64,000 bases of DNA, from the NCBI GenBank assembly GCA_964019165.1, contig OZ025267.1, positions 7,532,648 through 7,596,647 of the forward strand. Direction: 5' to 3'. The notes below the pieces were generated by a model. That model worked only from the letters and a program-made list of their open reading frames with translations, searched no databases and was not told where the DNA came from. Numbering within the stretch: position 1 is the first letter of the stretch; every line of letters begins with the position of its first letter. The position numbers and the translations under genes are program-made. The stretch comes from Mastigias papua. Its lineage: Eukaryota > Cnidaria > Scyphozoa > Rhizostomeae > Mastigiidae. Positions 14,152 to 29,100 of this stretch are shown here, piece after piece.

Positions 14152-17100
14152 GTATGTTATTTATGCCTATTTATTTGAGATTAGTTGGATTTAGGAAGAG
14201 ACCAAGTTTTTCCATTCCAATTTGTCAACAGATTGTTTTCAAGACTTTCATTTATCGCTTTGCTTCGCGGTCAGTGATAAGACTTAAAACTCTTAAACCG
14301 CAATTCCTTTAGAAAATGAGTTTGTAATGAAAAGTCTCCATTCAACTAATCTTGCCTGTAATTGCATCCTTCATAATAATCGGCTATCCCGGGTAAACTG
14401 GTTAGTTAAGGCTTCGGTCAGCGGGAATTTCTTCCCCAGTGTGTGGTACTCACTCCGATTATATGGCTTTCATGTACCTTCCAGTAAAGATAGAATGATT
14501 CGACGTGGTGATGGAAATTCAATCATTGCTTCATGCAGTTGCATTAGAACTTTTTGCATACCCTAGTTTGCTATGGAGGTTGATAACACCTCTTTTGCAA
14601 GAGGTTTCTTCACCCACGGTTCCCCTTTGAGCAGATATCAGCTCAAAAGGAGACAGAATTCAAAATTCGCTTCTCTTGTCACGTTCATGTGTTATTCCAA
14701 GTCTTCTAACGTAAACATCTTGCAGCAGACCTACACGCTTTTTTGTAACTATAAGGAACCGCTTAATAAATAACCTAGATGTAGAAGGCCAAAAAGTTAA
14801 CGAACTTGTGCTACTAAGGAAGAAATCTGTTAAGGGTATTTTCAATGTCCAATACTTTTAGCACTGCAAACAATCGAGAATTAAGAAGCCATATTTTGGC
14901 AAAAGTTTTGTACAATCCTCATAGCAAGTGCTCATCGGCGGGCATTCGTTGAGAGTTGCACTGTTCATAGCGGCCCATAGTGCCCTGTTTTAGTATTGCA
15001 TACTTAGAATCTCTGTGACAATAAGTTCTTTATAAATATAAAATATGAATCGTGTGTTCCTTAGCAGATTTTGGAGATCCCTTAAAGCTGTCACCATAAA
15101 TGGCACCCGTGTAGAGATATAGGAAATCCCTATGTAATGGAGCATGAAGCACAGCCTATTAACAGCTAGGTGGGAGAAATGGGAAAATTGCTACTCACTT
15201 GCTGGAGTAGTATGGCTGTGGTTGGGGCATTCCTAATTGATTAAGGCATGCTTACTCAGTATGGATTTGGATTACGCTGTACCCTGTTCCATTGAGATTT
15301 GGAACTTTACAATGCTACTTTACTCTCCTCTGAAAGTGTTGTATTTGGTCTGTATCTTTTTATTAGCGGTTCGAAGTGTTTCCCTGTTAAGACCTAGCAG
15401 CGTAACGTGTCCCCTTTTTCTGCGGGCGATACAAAGCTTTATTTTTCAACAGGAACCCTAACAAAATTGGCTTTTCATCGACATGAACCGTGTACTCTAT
15501 ACCTTGAGAACTTAGAGTTGTCAATCATGAATAAATTTATAGTCATGACTAAATATTATTGGAGATCCGTATGCATTGTTAGAAAATGTCCTTCCGATAT
15601 CTGATATTCCATTTGGCTTGTCATGTCTTTGCAAGTATTCCCACAACGACAAATACAGCTGAATTTGGATTGGAATTGTAGGGGGACTGGAAATTTCCTA
15701 AAAACCTAATAAATGTCTGAATAACTGGAGTGGGTGGAAAATTTCTCTAATTGTAGTTGCTATGGATGTGTTTCACGATCTATTTCAGCTTTAGAAAAAT
15801 TAAAAACACGATTTACTCACGTTACTTAATACTCAACCGAATTACAGACACAGAATAATAAACGGGGGATCTGGAATAAGGATGTCCCCGGGTGGAGGGG
15901 GGCGCTTATTCGGGATTCAAGAGTATTCAGCTGTTGTGTGGGTAATAAAACTGTATAGTCTACATTTGACGTACCGGCGTGTTGCAACTTACGGTTATTT
16001 TAGAGAGATTATTATTGTTCATCGTGCTGTCAATAAGATATACACAGTGGAATAATGAAGTAAGATGCAGAGTGAGGCTGTTTAGTCATGTGTCTTCATA
16101 GTCACATATCATTATAGTTAGAAGCTACGAGTGCAACAATAACGAATTTTGGCCTCTCCTTGAGTTATGAAATATGTTGATACGTGCACTGTATAGAAAT
16201 GAGATGTTTTTGCTGTGTATGGACTTACTGTATTTCTCTTTTGCCTTGTTGAGTTAAAACCCGTTTCAAAACACCTTCCTGTTTGGTGGTTTGTGGTCGA
16301 TATTATCAAGTTTTAGTTAACTGTTTGCCCAATTTTTATGTATGAAAATACCTGACTGTATTTTGAACATATGCATAGGAAACGGAAGAAGGGCTGCAGC
16401 CATGGGCATACGGAATTAGGGAGTGTGGGGTGGGGTTTGACACTCTCCGGTCTTTTGCAGAATCGTCGGTAGTCCTTTGGCTCGGTGGTAGAAGTTGTCA
16501 TAAAGACGTGGTTTTCCGGTAATATTGGTGTCTTTCAACCCCGGTGGGAAATTTCTTTCGCTGCACCCCCACTCAAGAGTCTTAGCTGGTATGTCACTGG
16601 ATGCAACTACCTTCCCAGACGGGCGGAACTTTTGATTTTGGTAATTTCTTCAGAAAAAAAACAACTTTCTTAGGTCTCAAAAATCCAGTTATGAACTTTC
16701 GTAGCTTTTTGAGCGGTCGAGTACTACTTTCTTACAAACCACGTTTTTATGAAAAAACAAGTTGTAGTTTTAGGGAGTTGTCATTTTTAATGGTGGGTAC
16801 AGGGGTAGAAGAATTTTTGAGAGAAATGGAAAAGTTTTCTTACCCCATTCACTATGTTTAATAGTATTTGAAACCCCATTTTTAAATACTTAAAAGATTT
16901 CATACCCCATAATTTTGCTAATCATGACATACCTCCACATTCGTTTTGCTTAATATAGTATGGTAAGTTCTCCATGTGATTTGTTGCAATGGTGAGAGGT
17001 TGTCTCATAAAGTTGGGAAAAGAAAATTTTGAAATTGTGATGAGGAAAGAACATTTATCAGAAAAGAATTTTGCAAAGAATATTGCAATATTGCATATTA

Positions 17101-20100
17101 GACGATTAACAAATTTGAAAGAAAATGGTGTTTTGCTGTTGAGGCTGTGGGCATTATTGAATCTTTGATCAATTTTGGATTTGGATCAAGAGCTGGAAAA
17201 TATCATAAATGCAACATGGATGTGAAAGAAAGGAAGCTGGAAAAATAAAGGAAGTGAGGAAACAAAGAGTATTTACTAATTATGTTCAATTAACGTTTCT
17301 TATGCACACATAAGAAAAAATAGCAGTAAATAATTACAATATAAATTATGTTTATGACGTGAATGTGTTTAAAAAATATGATACCCGAGCATATGCCTTA
17401 GCAAGCAATATTTGATAACCCTGTAAAACAAGGCTAGAAAATTTCATGGCCCTCCAAAAATTCTTCCACACCTGTACCCAGGATTAAAAATGACAGCTCC
17501 CTTTTGAAAATAGTTACAGCTCAATGGGGCTAGACAATAATCGATATTGGGAACTGTCTTACATCTTTTCTGCTCTTCTTGTCCATTCGGGCGGACAGTT
17601 TGCAGCGTCTTGCCAATGATTATGAAATATCTAGTTGCCGGTTTTTCGTATTTTTGTACAGCAGTTTTATGAACGGAATTTTGGATTGTACTGCCCTTTC
17701 TGCCAGGAACCTTGAGTGATTGTATCAATTGAATTTAGACCACAGGACTGTCAGGAAAGCCACCATGATCGTGACTTTGCTACTAAACAGATCACAGATG
17801 AATTAAGCGGGATTTCTTTCAGTGATGCTACAACTGATAATAACTAACTTCTTTATTTTATTGTAGCTAATTATAGTCAGTTAGATCCCGCCTGCAAATT
17901 CACCTTCACAACCAAGCTTTAGTGAAATTCAGGGGTGCTGCATAGCTTTGAGTTTTAGAATAACTAATGCTCCTACGTTGAGAATGAGTTGCCTTCTTCC
18001 TCTGCTTACCGTGAAGTACTGGAGAAAGAGGACGGTGGATATAAGTGCAAACTACAATATATGCATTTTTTTAGGTAATGCCCTTTGGTCTTGTGTTTCG
18101 ACTATCTGTGATGTACATAAGAAGTTGCAGCGGCATTTTGAAATCAGAAGGTTATTTTCTTTCCAATTCTTTCCTGTAAGAGCGTGGAAATATTGATGAG
18201 AGAATAAAGTTGAACGTAGTGAATTTATTAATGCTTCCGGTGACAGTTGCGGTAAAATTTTACCCAGTTCGGCAGCAGAAGTGATAAAACAAACCGATTT
18301 ATTCGAAGTATGAAGATTGTGCATCCAGATAGCAATGTTTACCTCACAATAAGTGACTAGGTCATCGTGACATCGGTCTTTTTGTAAAAATGCCCAGGAT
18401 TAAAGCTAACAGCTCACCACACCTATAGAGAAACGCTAATTTGCTGCTCTATATTGGCTAACCAATGCTTCAACTTCCAAGTTCGTTTGCAATTCACCTT
18501 TTTTTTTAAATAAGCGTCAGGTACTTAACTTCAGCCTCAACTATGCTTATCATTTCAAGAATATGAGCCTACAAATATGATTATGTTATGCTTACTAAAT
18601 TTTCCAACGTTAGTGTGAATAAGTTGTGGGGTACCATATAACACATTTTTGTCCCTTGAACTGAATCTTCTCTCTAGCTTAGCGGTTCCCAGCCAGGTGC
18701 CCACACCCCATGAGGGTGTAAGACATCTTTCCAAAGGGTACAAGAAGCGTTCTCTAAATGACGATTTATTTATTACACTCCTGTGGTTTTGAGCAAAATA
18801 TGTTCTAGGGGGTGCGTGTTCAGAGCAAAATGTTTTTAAGGATGCAGGAGTAGCAGCGGCTCGAGACCACTGCTCTAGCTATGCAGCTTTAAATGGAACT
18901 TACAGGTAGAAGGCTGGAATGTCCAAGGAACTTGTACTACTTAAAACAAAACCCAGTGGGACTTCAATCTCTCGAATATCTTTATCATCGCCTACAATCG
19001 AGAATTAGGAAGCAAAATTTGCATATATTATGTGTAATCCTTGTAGCAAGTGGTTCATAGGCGGGCTTCCTTTTAAACTTGCAGTGTCCATAGTGCCCTG
19101 AACCCTTACGATATCTACGGCACTAAATCTGTAGTTGAAACTAAGGAACTTTTAAGGAATTATGAGATCAAAAGAAGTTCAGAATTAGGGAACTTTTAGA
19201 GCTAGGACTTGTGCTAGATTCCTTATAAAATATAAACGTGTATTTATGTTTTCTCATGGAGGTGTCAGAATCTCAAAGACAGTGTTTAGAGTATTTGTTT
19301 AGCCTTCGGATATGCATAGCATATGCTTATGTTTTGCAGCTATTTGAGCCTTGATATACTTTTGGCTTTTATTCTAATCAAAAGCGCTTAGTTAGTTTTA
19401 GTTTCTTTTGATGCAGGGTAAGTTATTTGCAGCGACGAATTAGAAAAACCAGGAAACTTATCACTTCCATTACTCTCCTATCTAATCAAAGTTAGGCAAG
19501 AGTATTTTGTATTCCAATTTAGTATATCAGAAAATCTAAAACGTGGAAGTGCAAGCATTAAAACGGATGACTAAGCTTACGATGTGATATTTTCTACAAC
19601 CTAACAGACATAGGCGTTCAGTGGAGGGGGGTGTAGCGGAAGAAATTTGCCAACAGGTTTGAACAGGGCACCATAACTGCCGAGAAGCCATGACTGTTAT
19701 GCCAATGTATATGGACGAACCAGAAATAACCGTCTGCTTCTGCAAAAGTGGACGGACAGTATTGCCTACAAGGCATTCAATTGTTGCAATTTGCATGTAC
19801 GCGTCTTTTGTTTTATAGGAATTTTTTTTACGCACAGTACTGAAACTTTGTTAGCTTTTTCGTAATTTCAGCACTGGAACTTTCTTAAGACGTTTCCTAG
19901 CAGAAATAGTTGAGTTTGAGTATCACTACACGTTTTTATTTTATAAGAAACCTAGCTCAAGGCCTAGTGCTAAAAGTTTCTTAATTTTTGGCCAAATTTT
20001 AGTTCTAAAAGCTTCTTAAAAGTTTCTTAATTTAATGAAAAAGATTTCATTGAAAACGATATAAAACACGTAAATATGCCAAACTATTAGCATGGTGTCA

Positions 20101-23100
20101 AACAAAAGACGTTAGTGCGACTCTAAATCTAAATCAACCTCATGTCCAGATCGTCAATTTCCGTAAACTTATGTAATCTTCAGTTTGGTCCTCGAAAAGG
20201 GTACGGTATTGGTTCAGTTCTGCTTTGAGCTAGGTAATTGTTCCAATTTGCCATTCGTTATAAAATGCGCATATCTTTCTCTCAACCAAAGGATCTTTTT
20301 CATATCTTTCTCAAAAAATTTTACTTTAGTTGACGCTTTTTACATCCGTGGAGGAAATATATTTCGCAAACCCCAAACTGTGAAATAGCACAGAAATTTC
20401 TAAAGTTTCTTAACTCTTTCGTTGTAGTTCTAAAAGTTTCTTAATTTTTTGCGTGTCTAGTACTAGGTTGCTTATAAACTGGTTTCTTATAAAAAAAAAT
20501 TCGTGTACAGTGTTACTCAGATAGACAAGCAATACACCTTTTTTTATAAGAAAAACACTTTTCCTGAGGCTCAATTTTCTTAACTTTTCACGAATTTGAG
20601 GCTGAGAATTTCTTAAGATTTTCTTAACTTTTGTAGGAATAAAATGGCTGAAACAGGCTATTCTGTATTTGTTGGGCCATCATATGTCTCGATCTTTGTG
20701 CGAGAGTTTGCAAAAATGAGCCAATATCAATTTCTGGCACGTAAAGAAGGTCAACTGTGATTTTCCTAGCATTTTCTTGAACTTGAGCCTTGTGATTTTC
20801 TTAGTATTTTCTTAAGATTTTGACCACTTGAGCCTCATTTTCTTATAACCTTTTTCTTATAAAAAAAGGTGTACACAAACACAACACTGAAATACATAGA
20901 TTTTCATATGCAATCTACGTAAAGTAACTAGAAGGGGTGATGAGCTAGCGTGATAATTGGAATATCAAATATTTTTCAACTTATTGTCTGTCTTAGGACT
21001 CGGAGCTCCAGTTCTTAACTTTCTTAACTTTTTGACTATCCGAGTACTACTTTCATATAAACCTCATAAAAAAGCGTGTACTGCTCAAGGTCTCCTGAAT
21101 GCGGGATCTTTTAAAGATGGGGTTTTGAAGTTACAGTCATTTATCCAATGATAGTGTTCAGATCATAGCATTATACTGATCGGAATCTCGGAAGATGGCA
21201 AGATACTTGGCAACGTCACTTAAGGTTTGCTGATTATCAGCTGTTACAGCTAAACCTCTCGCGCCATTTTGGTGAGTCCTGCACAATGGCATTTGTTGTT
21301 GAAGAAGTGCAGAAGATAAACTTTGGCATTGCAACAATTGTGATCTCGCCGTACAATAAAAATCGAAATTATCCCTCTTTATGTGGTGCACGCGAACAAC
21401 CCAATTTCAAACATAGATAAACACTTCTGAAAGACAAAAGCTGCGCGTGTGCCCAAGGCTTTAACATTGAGGAACAAGACGTACATGTTGTCATTTGTTG
21501 GGGAACAAGAGGTACATCTTGATATGTATTGAGAAGTGAAAGTCTTGATCCACGATGTTTTTACGCTGAGGTACATCTATCACGCTATCACTTGTTTTGA
21601 AAACTATTGACGCTTGTGGGAGAGCATTCCGTTCCTACAAAGTTTTAATTAAATGAATTGAATGTTGATAGGGAAGAGTGCGGTCTTTCTGTAGGTATCG
21701 TAGGGTTGTCTATCGTGTGCGGTAGCCGCCGTACTTAGACCAATTGTCTACTCAAATAAGGAGGCACTGGTCTTATGAAAGTTGTTATTAAGGATCGTTA
21801 TTTTGAGAAACTATGATAATCGAATAGAATTCAAATACGTTTTTCGTTAAATAGGTTAGATCAAGTTTAGATAACGTCTCCTAGATTGAATTAACTTGAT
21901 TTTTTGTTCATAAGTGGCATGGTTAGACAGTAACAGTGATAGTAAAGAAAATGATTTCATTATGATGTCCTGCGATTTCCCATAGATCTCGTTGAGAATG
22001 TTTCTGTCCTTTCAGATTGAATCAATTGCATGCAGGGCAGGCATTTATTAGCGTTTAGAATCAACATTTAATATCTTTATAATTCGTAGCATACATTAAA
22101 AACAAAAATTTTCAGCACGTAAACTTTTGGACAATTAACTTCGGCAAAAATATTTCCTGAAAAATTCAGGGTATTTCGGTTTGTAGCCCCGAAAATTTTT
22201 GCATCTAATGTAAGATATCTCCTTCGATTTTGGCCGAAATATGTGTCATATTGATGCATAGTACCTATATTTTGTGTACAGTCATAAAGTGGTTTTTGGC
22301 AGTGATAAACGGTAAAAGTGTGCAGTAGTAGAACGTTTTTCAGTGACGTGACTTTTGCAGCAAATATTGCCTTGATTGAACCATCAGCAGCGATATCAAC
22401 AGCAATCATTAATACAAATTCCCAATATATAGCAATCACTAATCAATGTTCATTCAGTCAACTCTGAAGAGTACTGATATTGTTCACATCATAAGCAAAA
22501 GTAAGGGCGTGGTCAGAAAAATTTCTTTTAAGGACTCCACCCAATACCCATGGGTATTGTAAACAAAATATGTAGTGATATGTTTTCTTTATAATTAGGC
22601 ATGTTTGATTAATGGAAGCAGGTAAATTCTGTCGTATATAATATACACGTCCACTTTTTTATGAGAACTACGACTATTTCACATGTTTTTTTATAAGAAA
22701 AAAGTTTATGAGAAAATGAGGCTCAAATGACCAAAACCTTAAGAAAATCCTAAGAAAATCACAAGGCTCAAGTTCAAGAAAATGCTGAGAGAATCACAGT
22801 TTATCTTCTTTACATGCCAGAAATTGACATTGGCTCATTTTTGCAAACTCTCGTACAAAGATCGAGACTTATGGTGGCCCAACAAATATAGAGTAGCCTG
22901 TCTCAGGCCGTTTATTCCTGCAAAAGTTAAGAAAATTTTAAGAAAATCTCAGCTTCAAATTCGTGGAAAGTTAAGAAAATTGAGCCTCAGGAAAAAAGGT
23001 GGTTTTCTTATAAAAAAACGCGTACTACAACTGTCTTAGCTTGTTAATGATTTCTTTACTAGAGATTTCTTAGGACTTTCTTAGCAAGAATATTCAAGCT

Positions 23101-26100
23101 TTTGTTACGATTAGCCCTCAATAAGGTGGACACTACACAAGCATAGCAGTGAAATAAATAGATTGAACAGAATAGATGGTAACTTGGGTGAAAATTTTTA
23201 AATGTGTGTCAGCTTATCAACTTTCTTAAGTCTCAGAAATCCAATACTGAATGTCTGAACTTCTTGGGCAGTCGCGTACTGTGTCACTATTCGAAACAGA
23301 GCCTGACACTACGGGATGCGTTTATTCACATTTCTCTTGAGATTAGAAGAATACCTTGCCTTAGGATCAAATTCAGCTTCCTTGTTGATAGCCGTTAGGA
23401 CTCAGAGCTATCCTTATGAATTGTTCGGGGGTGTAGGGCCTACATTTTGCTGATAATTATGGGCTTCACTGCAATGATTGAGAAATATCTTTTTGTAAGA
23501 GAAGATATCATGAATATTTAACAAGTTATTTCATTGACAGTACCCTTAATTTTTCTTCTTGGGCCCCTAGAACACAGAATATTGAAGACAAAAACCGGTA
23601 GAATAGCACATTTGCCGATAGAATTTTTGTCTGGAGGTGTACCACGTCCACACCCATGTAGTTAAGGACTAGATAGGAAACCTAATGATTTAGGTAAAAG
23701 ACGATTCCTTAGTCGATGAACTGTTGCTGGAAGTTCAGTCAATTTGGCCCTCAACGGGGAAGCGATTTGGTTTCGATTTGCAGAATTCTAGCATCCATGA
23801 TGGTCTTGACGCTTTTATTAGTAGGATTCAAAATGATTGGTTTGCAGAACTCAGGAAGGATTTGCAGATTGAGGGGCAAGGGAAACGAGGGACATTTACC
23901 CCACACCCTATATTTTAAATATAGGAAAACCTTGATTAATGCATTATTGTGTGTAGGAAAACCTTGATTTATTTCACAGTTATTGAAAAGAGGTCTTCGT
24001 GAATTTGATAAAGCGTGGTTCATAGTTTTGTTTCCGAGTGAAGGGCAAGCGCTAATATCTTGAGGAGACTTTTCCATATTTGCGAAGACTGGGGGCATGC
24101 ACCCCCAATGCTCCCGTTCCTTTGGTCTCTGCTGGTTGCAAAAGTTAACAATGAGTGAGGTTATGTTGTACATTGCAGTTTTAGCTTTAAATGGATATAT
24201 GTTTTATCTATAGGAATGTGATTTATAAGAAAGCAGTACTCGACTGCTTAAAAGTTAAGTAAATTTAGTGCTAGATTTTTGAAACCCAAGAAACCTGAGA
24301 AGATTAGATGGGAGCAAATTCATATTACTGATTGGATATTTACATACGAATTGTCGGAAACAGTCGAGCTGTTTGGGAAGAACTAGATCTGTTTCTATAG
24401 TGAACAAGTTAGGTACAATAAACTTTACTTTTTAATAGATTGTCATGGACTTTTCAGCGGCTGTTGATCATAAAATTATGGATTAGATAATTATATTCTT
24501 TCCCTTTCTTTTTTTAAAAGCAGGATTGGTATTTTGTATTTTTCGCCGCCGAAATCCAGATTTGATGAATTTCAAAATATGTGGTTTAGTTTCTTTTCCT
24601 TTTCTTTCTTGTTTCATGCTTGCTCTATTGATACTACATTGCAACAGTCAAATCTACACTGTCTGTTTTAGAGAGGGTATGATGTTAGTTTAATACTTAG
24701 AATCGGCGTTATGCTAACTGGGAGCTTTGCGCCCCCCCCCCCCCAATGTCTATGAAAGTTTAAGAATGGTTGAGCTCGACTGTGTTAGGTCAGTAACTGG
24801 ATGGGCGACTTTCCAGACAAACGACCAAAGCAACTCCCTCCGCCGTCCTTCGGAAGGGACGTTAAACTAGGGGTCCCATTCCTGGATGAAACATGCTCAG
24901 CAGGCCTAAATTAGCTGAAAAGGCTACTCAAAGTAAAGTAAACAACAGCAACAGTAAATAGAAGGTTTACCAAAGTACAAAATGTAATTTCATTTCCTCA
25001 GTTGATCATGATTGGTCAGAGTTATGTCTCTTTTGTGATATTGCAAATACCTTCTGTTAGTAGCAGCTTTTTCCGGAATATACAAGTTATCAACAACAAA
25101 AATATTGGCCACCCTTTCCTGAATGCCCCCTTTCCTGAATGCCCCCCCCCAAAAAGCCAAATTCTCTAAGCACATCTCTGCTTAAAGTCGTACAAAATGT
25201 TAAAGAGGCTGTTAAGGACGTTGAATATTCACCTTATGCAGAAGCACATGCCAGATAAAGCTTAGAGATAATAAGGGTGTGGAATAGAAATTCTTCGTGT
25301 AGTAGTTTCCATGAGCAACGCAAGAATCCTGATATGAAGGTATCAAATTCAGGAAAAAATTTTCCAGTGTGTGATCTATTCGTTAAGTAAGTTTATGATT
25401 AGGTCTTAAACCAGATATCAAATGCATACAAGGAGATAAGTTGATGTGATAGTCAATCAGAAACCGTTTTCTCTGAGACAACTGCTCTTGTCGTTACAAT
25501 TCAATGCATACACTTAAGCACCCAATAGCAGGGGGGCCAGGATTGCAAACTTTCAAAATTTTCACCATCCAGGTCCATTTATTAACACTCCCTACATACA
25601 GAATTATGCAGAAAATCTAACCTCCCCCATTTTGTTCACTCCTCACTTCAACCAAAGATTTCAAAGTTATAAAAAGGATACAAATCAATTGTTCAAAGGA
25701 GGAAGGAAGTCATAGCACAACCATACTAGATAGTAGTAAGTGAAATTTTACACTTGTGGAGACGTTCAAAGTAAGTAGTTGAATTGTTCGGTTCTCTATA
25801 CTGTTCATTGAAGTTCCCCCCTCCCACCTTTTAGCAAGTCCCATATTATACTGGTCATGGAAAAACCATACCCACTTCCATTTATTAGCACCTAAGCTTT
25901 TATATTATTTTACAAAATGCCAACTGCCCCTCCTTATTGTACCCCCTATTATTGGGTGCCCGGGAGTATTGAAGGTATGGATGAACTACACTTTTGTATA
26001 AGAAACCGCTTGGCATTCAGCACTTACAATGTCTGCAGTGCTAACTTTGGAGTAAGAATAAGCTAACTATTGAGGGACTTTTGGTACTACATTTTGATCA

Positions 26101-29100
26101 AAGGAGGCCCAGACATATGGAGCATTAAGACCTAGTCGTTGAATCAGGTTCCTTATAAAAGAAAGAAGTTAATCGACTTGTGCTAACTATTATATTATTC
26201 AAGACACAGTTTATAGTTAGATTTGTACCATCATCATCTTACATGAAGGAAATAGTTCGAACTGTACCCCTCCTGCTAGAAGACCTTTCATTGGCTCTAT
26301 TTCAGGTTTATCTATTTGCTCTAGAATTTATTTTATGGTTGACTCAAACAATTGCTTTGCTGCACTGTCTTGGACCGAAGGAAACACTTAACATATGTCT
26401 TACGTTCATCTTGCAGTCAAGAATGCATAATGCTTGTATACTATGCCGCAGTTAAGAATGCATAATGCTTGTACAGCATGCCGCATGTGATTGTCGTAAA
26501 TGCATCAATGCACTACGATTTACAAATAGCTTATGATGTTAGGTTTAAATTTTCTTTTACGGATTGTTTCGGGTTCTCTTAGCTGAACACTTGACATACC
26601 TATGGGTTGCTGGGTGTGTAGTTTTCTTAAATGTATCTTTGTCCTAGTTTTCTAGAAGGCTGCGATACTTCCTTTGATATCAAAATAAACTTGGCACAAA
26701 AGCCGATTGGTCAACATCGCAGAAATTTTCTCAAGAAGAAGTAGACTTTTATTCGTGTTACAAAGCTACATTATGTACAAGGCTGCAGTGGATCTTTTAA
26801 CATACAAACTAGTGGGGGAAATTCCCCACCAGACCCTTAAATTTCCCCATTAGTTGACCTATCATTCCCTACTAGCAAGTGCCATTTTTATACAGATGCT
26901 TTGAAAATTAACTTTCCATACTTTTCATATTATGCTCAGGTGTCTAATTTGTTCCATCGGCTCATTACTTCCAATCAACGTATGTTTGATTTTTTCTTCC
27001 ACTGCACAAAAGTCAGATAGTTAAATCGACGTCCACGGTTGCGATGTTCCTGACTGTCAATCCCCTTCCCCGATCAGTATAAATTCCCTAAAAGATCCCC
27101 CGCAAGAGGGTCCACTTTGAAGGATGTGGCCACAGCGAGGCTGTAAGGATACCATAGTATTGGAGATCATTCATAAGTTTCTGAAAAATTCAGATGTACC
27201 CCCATTTTATTGTAAACTGGTGCGTCAATGACCTATGGTAGAAGTAATAGGAAGAAAGCTGTAATCTGATTGTGTTTGAACCCCATTCTGTAGTCCTGAC
27301 TCTTTTACAACCATACACAGGCTGCAAAGCCCATACTTTGTACCCATTGAAGCAGTTTCAGTTCCATCATCAGGTGATCAAACAGTTGCTACAACCTATA
27401 TATTGAAGTCAGATTTTGAAGCACAATATCAAAAGCTAATAAATGGAACATGCGCTAGCAGAGCATTACCCAGGAAACGAGAAGGGGGCCCAGCTCCTCT
27501 TTGAAATGTAAAAAAGGAGAAATTCATTGCACACCCTCTGTATAAGAGTATAATCTTTAAGAACATTATGGTTCAAAATCGCTGAAATTTTAGAATGTCC
27601 TAAGAATAATTCATGGCTCAAGCTTGTTTTTTGTTTTAGAAAACTTATCCAGTCTGGGAGTGTCATTTACCCACTTTTTATTTTAAGAATGCACGCATCT
27701 TTACTAAGAGAAACAAACTTTCTGCGCTGCGTTCAGTCTGAATGTTTCTTAGTACTTTGTCCAATGGAGCTTTGGATGTTTCTTAAATTCCTGCAATTTC
27801 TAATAAGGCTACTGCAAAACGAGAGATAGAATATTAAAGTTCTGTGAAGTAAGTGCGTATTTTCTTTTTGTCCCGTTTTATAAAGAATTTTTCTGAATAA
27901 ACAGTTTTGCCGCTGAGTCTTAAGTGTTTCTTAAGTTTTGCATCGCTTCAGCTTCATATTTCCTATATATTTCTTTCATGTTGAAATGAACGTGTGGTCT
28001 ATACGATCACTAATGCTAAAAATTGCCGAGGTTTAAGAATAACCTTAGGCTCAAAATCATAAAATGTTAAGAATATTAAGGCTCAGCAAAAAGTCAGAGG
28101 CGGCACCATAGGGGACTTCGGGACATGACCCCCCACTTTTTTCCAAGATCACTGTTTTACTTCATCGAAATTCGTGTAGAAAAGGCTATCATATCATTGT
28201 CAAAATAAAGAATTACATTCCTCAATGACTGAATATTTGTTCAGGAAAAATTTCCTTTTGCAAATGTACAGAAGGTTTATTGACTCGTTATCATCCATAT
28301 CTCCAGAGTGGACCTCATATGGGCATTCGGTCTGAATTTTTGCATTGTCTTGTCAAAGCCGTGCCTGGTGAAATATATGTTTTCAGGTTGTTTTCAGGTC
28401 TTCCTGTTTGTATGGCGAAGGGCCGTAAATTTTGTTCCGTTTTTAAGCAGAAACGGGACAACAAGAGAGTGTCAACTGTTAGATTCATAGCAACGTCAAG
28501 TCATTCAAATGTTAGTCTCTTTAGGCCATAGACAGACACTTTGGATCATAATACCAGCATACCAAACTGAAGCATAAGTACAGCCTTATACAATCTTGCG
28601 CTGCTCTGTGATTTCGCCAGTGGTCAAATGGACACGAGATGCAATCGAGCCATGGAAATGATCACCCATGAAAGCCTTCAAAGATGGATGAAAGATAGTC
28701 TCAGTCAGCTTGTTTCCAAACAAGGCTTCACAGCCCTCATGACTGTAAACAACAATGATATTCGGCAAATGAGGAAAATATTGCGGTGAGCTTTCAAAAT
28801 TATAACACATATTCACTGTAGAAGGAGCACTGTAGCCCATGAGCTTCTTAGGCGATAGATATGAGCACTTTAGAGACCAATAACACTGTTGTCATGTTCG
28901 CAATTTTTAAACAGAGTGACCGTGGCTTCTACTTCCGCTTTTTAGGAATAATAATGAAAGGAGTTGTGTGGTCATTGAACAAATATCGCGTTGTGGGCGA
29001 GTGGGTGCCCGCCACTGAATACTGTAATGACTCGATTAAGCCCCCCGGGTGCTTATTTGTCAGAAGCGATTTTTGCTGTTGGGGGCTCTTTCGGGGGGGG

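Larger units (their letters stand above)
25200..28580. other. INTU intron 1 stretch without a recognised gene
   Basis: Apart from the short MITE copy and the 35-bp duplication, only AT-rich non-coding sequence with C-runs. TTCTTAA/TTAAGAA words near 27700-28080 suggest worn family A/B relics with no clear ends. Confidence 0.4.

Noticed and set aside
22077..22439. 120-codon minus-strand open frame
   Set aside because: No recognisable motif and no neighbouring exon-like blocks; chance frame in AT-rich DNA is more likely.
23751..24173. 140-codon minus-strand open frame
   Set aside because: Overlaps a plus-strand frame, has no recognised motif or splice context, and spans a short local repeat (AGGAAAACCTTGATT twice).
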